Made by a program: the position numbers and the translations under genes
NCBI RefSeq assembly: GCF_016859285.1
Contig: NC_053422.1
Coordinates: 14,975,501 to 15,039,500 of the forward strand
Origin: Xiphias gladius
Lineage: Eukaryota; Chordata; Actinopteri; Istiophoriformes; Xiphiidae
Length of the DNA stretch: 64,000 nucleotides
Direction of reading: 5' to 3'
Shown here: in pieces, positions 11,901 to 22,621 of the stretch
How positions within the stretch are numbered: the stretch's first letter is position 1
Layout of the letters: each line of letters starts with the position of its first letter
The notes under the pieces: generated by a model
Told to the model about the DNA's origin: nothing
The model's input: only the letters and a program-made list of their open reading frames with translations
Database searches by the model: none

Positions 11901-12204
11901 CAGAACAGCACCATCTCTGTTACATTTTGTTTCACCTCCTTCACACTCAGAAAAAGGGGCCAGTGTGGACTCGACAGGAAGTTGGGAAGAGGAGGACATT
12001 GATGTGATTGGTGGCTCCAGCCCCGTCCCTGATCCTGTGGTCATCAGCTGGACAGAGTCTTCAGAAGGTGAGGAACAGGAAGGAGATGAGGATGTTGATG
12101 TGGTTGGAGAAAAGAAAGACTACACTTCATCGGTGATCAATGCTACTATAAATAAAGGTGAGCTTGTTAACAGAAAATGTCAGACTGAGGTGCTCTTACA
12201 TTAG
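5970..12204 (+). CDS. btbd18: BTB-domain protein, btbd18-like, 4 exons, 1159 aa
   Basis: Exons by phase: 5970-6087, 6311-7623, 9286-10371 and 11242-12204. All junctions are GT-AG and in phase. The BTB/POZ fold spans about residues 8-125, with LQRQQQRSQFCDTLLRAEG, then VPAHSCILSAISPRV, then LVRLLYSGEM-like strands and the AISAAAKLGI helix. After it come a long disordered region, a very basic Arg/Gly block (7200-7335) and an FQGNIPGFITYFLN segment. The acidic tail holds EEEDIDVIGG, close to the SEDEEIDVVDW end of mammalian BTBD18. In mice that protein is a nuclear factor promoting transcription elongation at pachytene piRNA loci; the same role here is inference. The product is much longer than the mammalian one (about 710 aa). 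A strong alternative donor (AAG|GTGAGC) after 12157 may splice to an unseen last exon, which would change the final 15 codons. The donor after 10371 is only moderate. Confidence 0.65.
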
Positions 12205-13890
12205 CATATGTGAAGTCCCACCCAGCACTCTTGCATTTCTCAGAAAATGTTCCTGAATTTGTTTCATTTAGCTGTGAGTTTAAGGGGCAGATAGCGAAAT
12301 GAATAGCGACAGAGATCAAGACTAACATAGTTTCAACATAAATGTTAGTTACTAGCGATGTCCTATGTGTATTCTATGTTTGTTGTGTTCATCTGACAAT
12401 CACGAGAGTGATTTTTTTTTTTCCTAGAGAAGAGAAGCTGAAAATCTGCTAAATGTTCAGGTTGAAAGACAGATCAATTTGCTGAAAAATTAAAAAGAAA
12501 AAGATTTGCACCATTGTGCATAAAGATACTAAACTGATCACAACAAAACAAGAACTGTATAGTTTGTGTGCACATTTTTAGTTTCTGCTCTTGAGTTGAG
12601 TATACAGACTTAAAAACTGTCAAAGGTGACTGGGATTGTTCATTTTTTATACTTTGTACATATATAGCCATTGATTTGATGTAAGGAGTTAGAAGATTGT
12701 TGCTGCTAGGTTCAGTAATTTGTTACCGTTACACAGATATGTTTAGAAAAGTTTGTTTTAACTGTCAAGTGTCGTAAACAACACTAACCAGTTTAGAAAC
12801 AGATTCACTAAAAAAAAAAATCTGGTTTATCTACTGTCGGAGGAATCAAGAGTGTTTTATTAGTACGACTATAACTGTATTAGTTGTAAATATAATTGAT
12901 AATGTCAGCATTTGTTCTGCCACAGTTTGTAAATGTGCCAGGAAAACTTATCTTCTTTGTTTTACTGTCAAGTTATGTTTGACAATGCTCCCCGTGGCAC
13001 TTTTGAATCTAGGCCTCTGATTTCTACAATAAAGACTTCTCCTTGTTTCCTTGCATTGTATCAGGTCTATACAACATCGGTGAAAATTAGGCTTCTCATC
13101 AATGTGTGTATCTTTAACTTTTCTCCCTCGCATCACGTTTGGGATTGAAACAAAAGACGCCCCATACTTACCATACATAAGCATGCAGTTAACATTATTG
13201 ACCAGTTTTAGCTTAATATTATTAAAACACCAACGCAACATGTATAAATCAATATTTCAGTTAGTGTGTTAGAAATAAAATGCACATTTTTTGCTCGTTT
13301 TTGAACACCATTAATGAGTGGGCAACATATGTCAATTTCAGTCTCGCCAGGAATTTTTGCTTTCTTGTATTGGACTTGTGTTTCTCTACTTGCTTGTGTT
13401 TTCTGTATGTGCAGCACATTTCTCACAAATGTGGTTCTAACTGCCACGTAACCTTGGAGTTGTTTGTAGTTTCATGCTTCACAGAGATCAGTGGGCCATT
13501 TGACTTCACATCAGTTGCAAAACAATCCAGTAGCAACACGGTTTCATTTTTGGACAAAGTATCAGAACATCAGTAGAATTTCCTCTCCTGCAAGCGTCTA
13601 CAGACATTTTGAAATCTTCCTAATCCATTGTGAAAACTTGTCACTATTAAAACACGTCAGCTGAAATGAACTGAAACCACAACCACTGTTCTCTGTGCAG
13701 AGAAAAACTACAAACTCAACAGGCACGTTTCAAGCCTGCAGGAGTTTGTTTACTGCTGCAAAGAGAGGAGGAGGGAAGTGGACAGCCCACTTAATTCATA
13801 TATTTATGTTTTCCTATATTTGCCCAAACATCCATGCACACTGAGGCATCAAACACCAATTTATAAATAACAAAAAACCAGAATACATGA
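12205..13890. other. 3' region of the BTB gene, no other gene
   Basis: This is AT-rich sequence after the BTB stop codon. It contains AATAAA at 13028-13033, a plausible polyadenylation signal. Short ORFs here show no recognisable protein character. Confidence 0.4.
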
Positions 13891-14438
13891 AATGAAACTG
13901 AGTTTATTAGTTATCAACCTGTGCATCAACATCCTACACACAACAACAAAACACATCTGAGCTGCACCGCAGCACAGTCTGCTGCACTGAGGAGAGTGAG
14001 TGGAGCTTGGGAGGTTCTCGTGGTCGTTCTTCTTCCCTCTGTTTGGTTCCAGCTCACTGAGGAAATGCTCTACTCATCGCCCAGCTCAGGTGAGACTGCA
14101 GCGCAGGTGTGTGTTTGAGTGTGTGAGTGCGTAGGGACCTCTAAACCAAGTAAAAAGACACTGTGTGAGTGTCAGTTATGTCGGCATGTGTGTGTGGGTG
14201 GAGCATGTGTTTCCCTGTGCTTTAACAGTGCGATATTGTCTCTTATCGCACTCTGGCAGCGGCTGTAAATCGGTGGTGGTGGTGACTCGGGTTGGGGCGG
14301 CTGTTGCGGCTCAAGTCAAGAGGAAGGAAAGGAACAAAGAGAAAAAGAAAGAAAGAAAGAGGAGGGGGTTATGGGTGGGGGGTGTCAAGGGCAGGTGCTG
14401 TCTGTGGGCCGTGGCCTCAGTCTCAGCCTGTCCTCCTC

Positions 14439-16248
14439 TCAGTGCTGGATGCGCCTGATGGACTGGATCTGGGGGGTCTGACAGTGGGAGCCCCAGTTCT
14501 TCCAGTGCTGATAGTCTCCACTGTGTCTCTCACACTCCATGATGTACTGCTGGCCCCTGTAGCCAGGGTACTGGTAGCACACAAAGCTGTGGGATGGATG
14601 GAGAAGGCAGCGACGGTTAGCGGGACTATTTTAGGAGCTGCGTGAGCTGCGGTGATAAGTGTGACAGAGTGGGGATTTAGTACATGCTCAGACCATTCAG
14701 CTGGTATGCCTATTACATACAATACAAGCTGATGAGGGATTATAGTGGTATACAGACATGTTTATTTGAGACAAAGTGTGTAGGCTGAATTACATGATGT
14801 TCAATGTGGGGATTTTGAGTCATTGAAGCAACGGAAACACTAAAACGAGGATAGGAGAGAACATTCGGAGAAATACACGAGTTAATTTAGTTGGGAGATT
14901 ATAAATGGGTGTTCAAGGCACATTTATAGAGAAATTTGTTCAGGTTTTGCAAATACGTATCCCTCTGGTACTGGTACAGCATCAAATCTCATCACAGAGA
15001 AATTCATAGTGACTCACGCGCCGCACTGCACGTGCATAGAGCCAACTTCAGGCATCAGCCAGCCCATGGCCTGCAGAGAGGGGTAGTCGTCACAGATCTC
15101 CACACTGCGGCCCATGAAGTTTTCCTTCTCGAAGATGATCATGCGACTGCTTTGGTGGGACTGTATGGGAGAAAGAAACATTTTGTTTTTGGTTTTTTTT
15201 TCGGATTCCCGAGATAATGGTTGATTGTCCCCCGAACACTAAAAGTCAGGATGCACTCACAGCGCAGTAGATGGGGCGCAGAGACATGAGGCGCTCCACG
15301 TGGTAGGAGAGCGAACCGCTGTAGGCATCCCAGTGGGGGTACTCTCCTCTCTCAAGGATGAACTGCTGCCCCTGGAAGTCATGGTGCTCGAAGCCCACCC
15401 AGCTTCAAAGAGAGACAAATGCTATTTACATGATGATCCACATCCACAGACGTCACGTTGTGTATCAGTTCGAAGAAGTTCCTTTCTGTAATCTAACTTG
15501 GAACTCTTTTGGTGAATCTGAGGATGTTTTGTTTCCAAAAATGGGATTCCTAGTAGTTGGAAAACTAACGCATAGCTTTGTCTACCTGGCTTAAAAACGA
15601 CATTACAAAAACATGCGGGTACAGTAGACCAAATGTGCAAAAATGTTAAGGACAACGTTCCGATGTTGAGATGCTGCTTCCTCTACATAATCCCCATCTC
15701 AGTAGTCTCAGTGCTCAAAGCATCCAACATGACTCTTTTGTGTTTGGGATTGATGCACTAAGGGAAAACAAAAGGGGATGACAGACAAAAGTCCTTGAAT
15801 CACCCCATCAGTGTATTTGATTTAGTTCAGTACACTTGTTGCCAGAGACAAAGTTGGAGAGACTTACGCTCCGCTCTCCACCCTGATGGAGCGGATGTTG
15901 TCCAGTCCGCACTCCTGGACGTTGCTGCACTCAGAGGTGAACTCCAGGGACTTGCCCTGGAAATGCTCCTGCTCAAACACAGTCACCTGAGGAGACAGAG
16001 GCGAGGGAGGGAGGGAGGAGCAGGGAGATTAACCGGCAGTAAGGTGCCAACATAACCTCTTTACCTTTCCAGCTCCATCTGATCCGCTTTTTAAATCGCA
16101 TTTTGATGACACAGAGATTGTGCTGACGTGCGTACAGTCAAGTGTGTTTTTGTGTGTGTGTGTGTGTGTTTACCTTGAAGAAAGGCGCCACGCCCATTCC
16201 TGAGTTGACCAGAGGCTGCATCATTGGGGACCTTGTAGTTCTGTACAT
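14439..16248 (-). CDS. cryba1l: Beta-crystallin A1-like (cryba1l), 5 coding exons, 208 aa
   Basis: Coding exons in transcript order are 16174-16248, 15868-15986, 15261-15402, 15018-15160 and 14439-14586, with all phases matching the vertebrate beta-crystallin gene plan. After a short N-terminal arm ([16 protein letters not shown]) each of the four middle and last exons encodes one Greek-key motif: [52 protein letters not shown] and [19 protein letters not shown]. It ends [10 protein letters not shown]. The product is a structural lens protein forming beta-crystallin oligomers with B-type subunits. A TATA box (16831-16838, minus), a 5' noncoding exon ending at 16743 and AATAAA read from 13903-13908 frame the transcript. 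Sequence favours the cryba1/cryba1l group over cryba4, although the head-to-head partner arrangement resembles mammalian CRYBA4-CRYBB1. The exact paralogue is not fixed. Confidence 0.9.
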
Positions 16249-16830
16249 CTTTACTCCTGAGGTGGCGCATGAGGACAGCGAGAATGAGGTCATGAGAAGG
16301 CAGGAGAGATTTCCTTTAGAGCATCATTCAACAACGCAATAGCCTGTGTGGCACGTTGTTTTAAATTAGGCCGAAGCACGACGGTGTTCAACACAGTGCC
16401 ACTTCGATTATTTTATGTATATATTTAGATGCAGTATTTTTTTTAAAAAGAATTCATAAAACTCTTAAACTGAAGAGCTAAGTTGGGTCTGGGCAAAACA
16501 GTTCACTCTTTAAACGTTTAACTGAAAAAAATCAAATAAACCAAATATAAGTGAAATATTTTAGACCTGTTAAATTACGAGTTTGATCAAGTCTGGTAGC
16601 CGTTACCGTGGTGTACAGGTGTTTCAGAAAGTGCTTTTGGATTTCCAGTTTCTGTGTGAAGCACCTGGAGCGCACCTGTCTGTCTGCCTGTCTGTCTGTC
16701 TGTCTGACCTGAGCTGAGTTGAAAGCAGAGATGGAGCCTTACCTAGATTGGCACTTTATTGGAAGAGTTCTGGAGTGGTACGCGCCTACCGCCTGCCTCG
16801 CGTAGAGCTTTGAGGCGACCTGGCGCTTCA

Positions 16831-16838
16831 GTTTTATA
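16831..16838 (-). promoter_or_regulatory. TATA box of the cryba1-like gene
   Basis: TATAAAAC on the minus strand. It lies about 90 bp upstream of a donor (GTAAGG, exon end 16743) that would close a short noncoding first exon. The acceptor CCTCAG just before GAGTAAAGATG (ATG at 16248) would join it to the coding exon. Confidence 0.7.
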
Positions 16839-18036
16839 TCGACTGTCGGGGATCGCGCCTGCTGGTGCGCGTCCACGAGCCCGGACTCGGACCACTCACG
16901 CCGCCCGTTTGGCACCAGCGGCGGCGGGGCGCGCCCGCCGGCCGCTGTTGTCCTGCCCCAGCGGCCAGCTCAGCAGATCCCATAGTGCTGCTGGTGCTCG
17001 GAGACAAAGGCGCTCCGGTATGTTCGGACCGCGTGTCAGCAGTCCGGCGCGTGCCCAGGCACAAAGGGCCGGGGATCGGGGTGGAGAATGTGGGGGATTA
17101 GCGGCGGAGCGCAGAGGCACCGCGGGGGCACACGGAAGGAGATAACTGGGTGGGTCTGGATGGATGTATAGAAATGTCAGAGGGACAGTTAAAGGCTAAG
17201 TTTTCCTCCTCTTCACATAACGGGGACTCTTTGTCACCAAACACATTTTTTGCGCGCGCACCCTCAAGGGTGCAGGTAGCCTGCACCTGTGCGCTCACAG
17301 ATGTAGTCTATGGTTTAGCTTGACCAGTGGTTTTCAAAAAGGAGTCCAGGGACCAAGGACAACTCTGATTTCGCTTTTTAAACAGTTGTCCAACTCTAAA
17401 TGGCATCAACTTAGATTTTGTTTCCTTAAGCAAATGTGGGTCTGTGGTCCTATGCCTCTACACTGGGGTCATCCAGATGAAAAGTTTTGCAACCTCAGAC
17501 CTAAGGTAGTGAAGCATTTCATTCAGATGTATGTATCAGGAACAGGAATGTCACTCTCTGACATTATCTGGAGACATGTTGTAGCTTGGAGCATTTCTAA
17601 TAAATGACATTCAACTTTAGCCACCTTAATCTGAAAGCCAGAGGTTGGAAGCCACACATTCAAATAGCCACAATTAAATAATTCACGTCACTGTATGCAG
17701 TCAAGCCTGTCTAAGCTCACCGGTTTATATTAGGAATAAGTGGATTTGTATGGTGACAGGAGAATAAGCAATCTGAATTATAACATTCACATTATTATGG
17801 TTCAAGTTACATGATGTACTTTTAAAAGTTGATTTCAGGAATATCAACTTGTCGTTTATTAGTTCTGTTAGTAATTGGACTTCAGTCCGTTCTCCAGCTT
17901 CTGTCAGTCCTCCTCTGTCTCTGCCCGTCCCCTCTGCCCGTCCCTCTCTGATGATGTGGGGTTTCTTTTGTCTCTCGCCTCTGACCTCAGCAGGTTTGTT
18001 TCTCTCCCCATAATCCCTCTCCTGTGGGCGCCAGCG
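16839..18036. promoter_or_regulatory. Divergent promoter region between the two crystallin genes
   Basis: About 1.2 kb separates the two TATA boxes. The cryba side (16840-17140) is GC- and CpG-rich; open frames there are composition artefacts. At 17979-17992 the word CTCTGACCTCAGCA matches 11 of 14 positions of the CRE-type Maf recognition element TGCTGACGTCAGCA. It sits about 45 bp upstream of the crybb TATA box. Maf factors are established activators of crystallin promoters; use of this site is inference. The middle part (17320-17640) may include a diverged dispersed repeat. Confidence 0.5.
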
Positions 18037-18044
18037 TATAAAAG
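18037..18044 (+). promoter_or_regulatory. TATA box of the crybb1-like gene
   Basis: TATAAAAG sits about 30 bp upstream of the likely start site near 18067. A noncoding first exon then ends at 18112 with a CAG|GTAAGG donor, and the coding exon begins at 18351. Confidence 0.8.
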
Positions 18045-18355
18045 GGAGGGGCGCACACCGAGCCGCACACACTCTGAGTGAGGCTCGGCGCAGGCATCGC
18101 ACACACAGACAGGTAAGGCACACACACACACACATGCTGTAAAGCTGCAGGTGTGTGGAGATACAAAGCAGGAGGGTTGGACTGGATAATACAGATTACT
18201 CTATACGCTTCATCCTATTTTTACAAATCATTCCCTTTTTTTCTGTTGCATCCTTTCATTTTCCTGACGCCCTCACACTTGTCAAAACAGGTCAGATTTG
18301 TCATATTTATGTAGCCCTCTCTCAGTCCTTTTTCTTCTCTTACCGCCCAGTAATC

Positions 18356-19483
18356 ATGTCCAGTGGAGATAAGTCCAAGGCTTCTTCCCAGACTGATGGG
18401 AAGGCTGCACAGAGCAAGAAGTCAGACATGGGATTGATGTCCTACAAGGTGGGTGGCTCCCACATGGGGCTTCTGCTTTGCGAAGAGATAAAAGGGGCTC
18501 ATATCTAAGCCACATTAGGTTATATTCCGTTTGGTGTTGTACTCACTTGTCTGTGTGCAACTGTCTCCTCCAGATGTACTTGTACGACCAGGAGAACTTC
18601 CAGGGTCAGATGATCGAGATCAGCAACGAGTGCATGAATGTGTGTGAGTTGGGCATGGAGCGCGTGCGTTCCCTGCGCGTTGAGAGCGGACCGTAAGTAT
18701 CCCAATGGAGACGTATGTATTTCCACATTTCAAACAGACAGCTTTGCATGGATACTTCATAACGTCTCGTGGCGTCTGTAGCTTCGTGGGCTTTGAGCAG
18801 ATGAACTTCTGTGGTGAGATGTACATCCTGGAGAAGGGAGAGTATCCTCGCTGGGACTCCTGGAGCAACTGCCAGAAGAACGACTACCTGCTGTCCTTCA
18901 GGCCAGTCAAAATGGTAAAATAAAAATAAAAAAATCTCCTATCTGTTGCGCTCCTCTCTTGCATGTTATTCTTCCTCTTTTGTTTTAGACTGTTCTCTAA
19001 CCTCATGTTTCTCCATGTTTTGCTCTCTTCCAGGACCCTGAGAAGCACAAGATCTGCCTGTATGAGGTGGGAGAGTTCAAGGGTCGCAAGATGGAGATCA
19101 TGGACGATGATGTTCCCAGTCTGTTCTCCTATGGCTTCACTGACAGAGTGGGCAGCATCATTGTCAGCTGTGGAACGTGAGTGTCTGTTGCTGACAACCA
19201 TACAGAGGTTACAGCTCAAATATCAGCCAGAGAGCTCAAAGACAGGACTCAAATGACATGAAAAAGACATAAAATCCATCCTATACTGACACTTTTCCTC
19301 CTTTTCCCCAGCTGGGTGGGGTACCAGTTCCCTGGATACCGTGGCAGCCAGTACCTGCTGGAGAAGGGCGAATACAAGCACTTCAACGAGTACGGCGCCC
19401 GCAATCCTCAGTTCCAGTCCGTGAGGCGTATCCGTGACATGCAGTGGCACCAACAGGGCTGCTACACCATGGCCAGCAAGTGA
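18356..19483 (+). CDS. crybb1: Beta-crystallin B1-like, 5 coding exons, 219 aa
   Basis: Coding exons are 18356-18448, 18574-18692, 18782-18914, 19034-19176 and 19312-19483. They give an uninterrupted 219-residue protein with the canonical one-motif-per-exon plan. The N-terminal arm (31 aa) is Ser/Lys/Ala-rich. The four Greek keys begin [51 protein letters not shown] and [20 protein letters not shown]. The tail [19 protein letters not shown] is of basic beta-B type. It is a refractive lens structural protein that pairs with acidic beta-A chains, which fits its divergent neighbour. AATAAA at 19983-19988 marks the likely 3' end near 20005. Teleosts carry several crybb1 and crybb1-like paralogues; this may be one of the crybb1l copies. 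Confidence 0.92.
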
Positions 19484-20584
19484 GGCTCAGGGAAGGAGAG
19501 AAAGAGAAAGAGCGGAAGTGAGGGAGAGGGGCGGAGGAAGAGGGAAAGGGGGAGAGATGTCTGAGGCCTTTGCCTCAGTACCTGAAACGGTCTATGATCT
19601 AACGCAGTGAGGGGAGGGGTGAGGATCTAGATCTGCCCCTGATCAGAGACAACACCTCAGTGGAAGGACCAGCTGGACCAACAAAATCACCAGACCATCC
19701 TCCATTCCTCTCTGTCTCTACTTTTCTCTTTCTCCCCTATGGGCTGAGCTTTGCTTTCCCCCCTTTTCTCCCTTTTTTTAGTCCCTCACTTCATTCCCCT
19801 CCACAGTCCTCTGAGACACCAAAGAGGGAACACAACGCCTCTTGCTGTTTTACACACATGATTCTCGGCTCAGGGTTTGATGCACCATGGGAAACTGAGT
19901 CCCTTGAGCCCCCTGCCCCCCGTCTTCTTGCCCCTGTGCATTGCACACCATCTCTGCTGTACAGAATCCTGGCCAAGTTTTCAATAAAAAGGAAAATCTT
20001 GATTTCAAAGATGTCGTCGTTGTTACTTATTACTGAAAAAAAATCCCCTGAATGAAATTGTTAATGAGACAAACAGATAAAATAAAATGGTAAGATGAAT
20101 AAAAATGTGCTGTTATTCCGAAGCTCAGTATTTTGGATGCTAACCGAATATCATTTCATGCTTGACTTCAAACTTTTCAGGAAATATTGTGAACGAGTAT
20201 GTTATTTGTGTGACATGTGTATTCATAGTTTTCTTTGTGAAATTATGGTTGTTATAACAAAGGCAAATAAAACAATCCTGTTATGCTCATGCTGAATGGG
20301 GTTTTCAAAGGCTTGCATTGTCAGCTACAAAAAAAGAAATCTCTGTCATACATTGTTTTGTTTAACAAAAAAAAAGAAAAGGTTTTGGTGTATAGAAGAA
20401 GAGCAAGTTGGCCAACAGGGCAGTTCCAGACCTGTGATGCTGATCATGTGACATAGTTGGTGGATTGTGTCACACATGCTTTGCAGGATAACAACAGGAC
20501 ACACCGAAATTTCTGTCGATATTCCGCCTTAGTTCTATTTTGAATTAAAAATGAGACGAGAGCCCATTCACCGAGACACTGAGG

Positions 20585-20775
20585 GTCACGTCACATCTGA
20601 ATTCAGTCACATCTTGTTCTTATACTATCGAACTGAACACACCGGGACATTGTGGGAAAGGCTTTAGTTTGCTCTCAGTGCAGCCTGCATTGCAACCTCC
20701 ACCACTGACATAAAGTAAGAAATGGTCAAATCCTTCACATTGTGCGGTGGTTCCCAAAATTTCACTGGCAGGACC
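20585..20775 (+). repeat. Duplicated segment A (copy 1)
   Basis: The stretch from GTCACATCTGAATTCAGTC to GGACCTCCTTTGGA is repeated with about a dozen differences and small indels at 22925-23120. It includes a GGTTCCCAAA...GACCTCCTTTGG word typical of non-autonomous hAT-type ends. It is part of the split duplication described in the findings. Confidence 0.7.
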
Positions 20776-20784
20776 TCCTTTGGA

Positions 20785-21260
20785 GAACAAATGAATAATG
20801 AGTGTGCAAATGAATAACGAGCGTGCAATGTAATCAAACACATATTTTAAGTTATGCGTAACCAAAGTCATGAAGCCTGGCCAGTGTTTCGTTTAATAAA
20901 TAATAAGTCTGGCTTTACATGGTTGAACTGAGATGAATGGTAAATGGACTGCACTTATATAAAGTTTTTCTAGTCTTATCAGCCATTCAAAGCGCTTTAC
21001 ACTACGTGCCACATTCACCGATTCGCACATATTCATACATCACGTGTCCTTTGGACACTTTGACATGCGGACTGGAGAAGCCGGTGATCAAGCCATCAAC
21101 CTTCCGGCTAGTGGACGACCTCCTTTGCCGTCGAGCCACAGCCACCCCATCGATAGAGAATGTATCTAAGTTGGCTATTTACACTGTACAGTATATTTAC
21201 ATTGTTCTAAAACTGACCACATGTGTTATAGTCAGGGTTTTATACTTCAATGTAATTTGC
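20785..21260 (+). repeat. Duplicated segment B (copy 1), interrupted by a SINE-like repeat
   Basis: The blocks around TCATGAAGCCTGGCCAGTG, TGGCTTTACATGGTTGAA, GTATATTTACATTGTT and AAAACTGACCACATGT recur in the same order at 24665-24900. In this copy a separate repeat (20935-21156) lies between the second and third blocks, so it inserted after the duplication or was lost from the other copy. Confidence 0.65.
20935..21156 (-). mobile_element. Dispersed SINE-like teleost repeat
   Basis: Read on the minus strand it begins GGGGTGGCTGTGGCTCGACG, continues through a guarded GGTCGTCCAC...CCGGAAGGTTGATGG region, and ends ATATAAGTGCAGTCCATTTA. This is the order of a very common fish repeat whose consensus runs GTGGCTCAGTGGGTAGAG to AAGTGCAGTCCATTTA. 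The copy is diverged and shortened in the middle. Confidence 0.65.
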
Positions 21261-22621
21261 AGAACATTAACAGACTAAAGATAAATGATTTAATTTGAAA
21301 ATAATTATTTTTCCTAAAGCATTGAATTCAATTTACAGTGGAAACCTGTAACTGTGGCTGAACTTACTGTTTGCGTACTGTAGGCTCATTGCTCAGAAAT
21401 CACCTGAAGATGAGAGTGAACTTTGTCCCAGTTCAGGGGTCAGATCATCAGATGAACATGTGTCCCTCGGTCAGGGAATTGGCCTTATATTTGCTGGACA
21501 GGAAGCGACCACTGGCCACACAAGCTACATTGTGAATGCTTGTCGTTGATGGAGTGTGGCAGATTTCAGCTCATCACAGTTCACCAAATCGAGCACCTGT
21601 GGAAAACAGGGAGCCTCTGGTCTTTGTGGAAAGATGCAGTGTTGCTAACATCATCCTTTGAAACCATGTCGGTTTTAACAGTACAACACGAATGCCAACG
21701 TAAGCCCTGAAGGTAATGTAAAAGCTAAAACCAGAATTTGAATGAGACAAAGTTAACCAAAAGTGAAATTTGTCAAGCAGCTCCCTCCCCATTCCTCATA
21801 CCAACGCTTCTCGTGTCAGTTTAATACCCATCTCCACTCAAGAACGATTATAACTTGCAAAAAAGAAAAAAGGTATTAAAAGCAAACATTTTCAGCTACT
21901 TTCACGTTTACATTTAAGTTCAGTGACAAAACCTTTTGCTTATATATCCATCAGGAAAATATGATGTTTACGCATGCCTTGGAGCAGTTGTTCCTCTTAA
22001 TATTTTCCTACACCCTATGTGTACCTCAGCAAAGACAGTGTATGCTGTTGTTTATAACGCAGAGCTTCTCTCTCCTCATGCTTTAACAAACCATCCGACT
22101 CTCAGTGCACCGTATGCCGTTCATGTTATAAACTCCGTGTTTATGAAGCTTAATGATGTGAGTGGATCTCTCACAAGTTTACCTGGTTGAAATAATTTGC
22201 CCATTCATCCAAATGTTGTACAGTTCTTTAATTAAAAAAAAAAAGGTTACAGTTTTACAAACAAGATTTTACACTCAAAGGACAAACACTGATATATAAA
22301 AATACATCTAAAAAACACAAAGTCATAAATGTTGTCTGTGAAGCTTTTGATATGTTTCAAAGCTGTTATAATGCTTTATTACTGTGTTGCACCTTGAGTT
22401 CAGATCTGGACAGTCATGTTAGTTGCAGGCTGGATTCTATTTGTCTATTCGAAGCATTTTTTTTTTCTCATTTTCCTTTATTTACTATAAAAATAGAATT
22501 TTAGATGCATGCTCTTAAGAGCAGATGAAGAATGTGCACTACACGTGTTGAGTGTTGTCCTATCCAGCAGTTGCATAATGTCTGTCTGTCTGTCCATCTG
22601 ACACGTGGGCAGCTGAACCGG

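Noticed and set aside
16759-17145. 128-codon ORF upstream of cryba1-like
   Set aside because: It is an Arg/Ala/Gly-rich frame in a CpG-rich promoter, overlapping a TATA box on the other strand.
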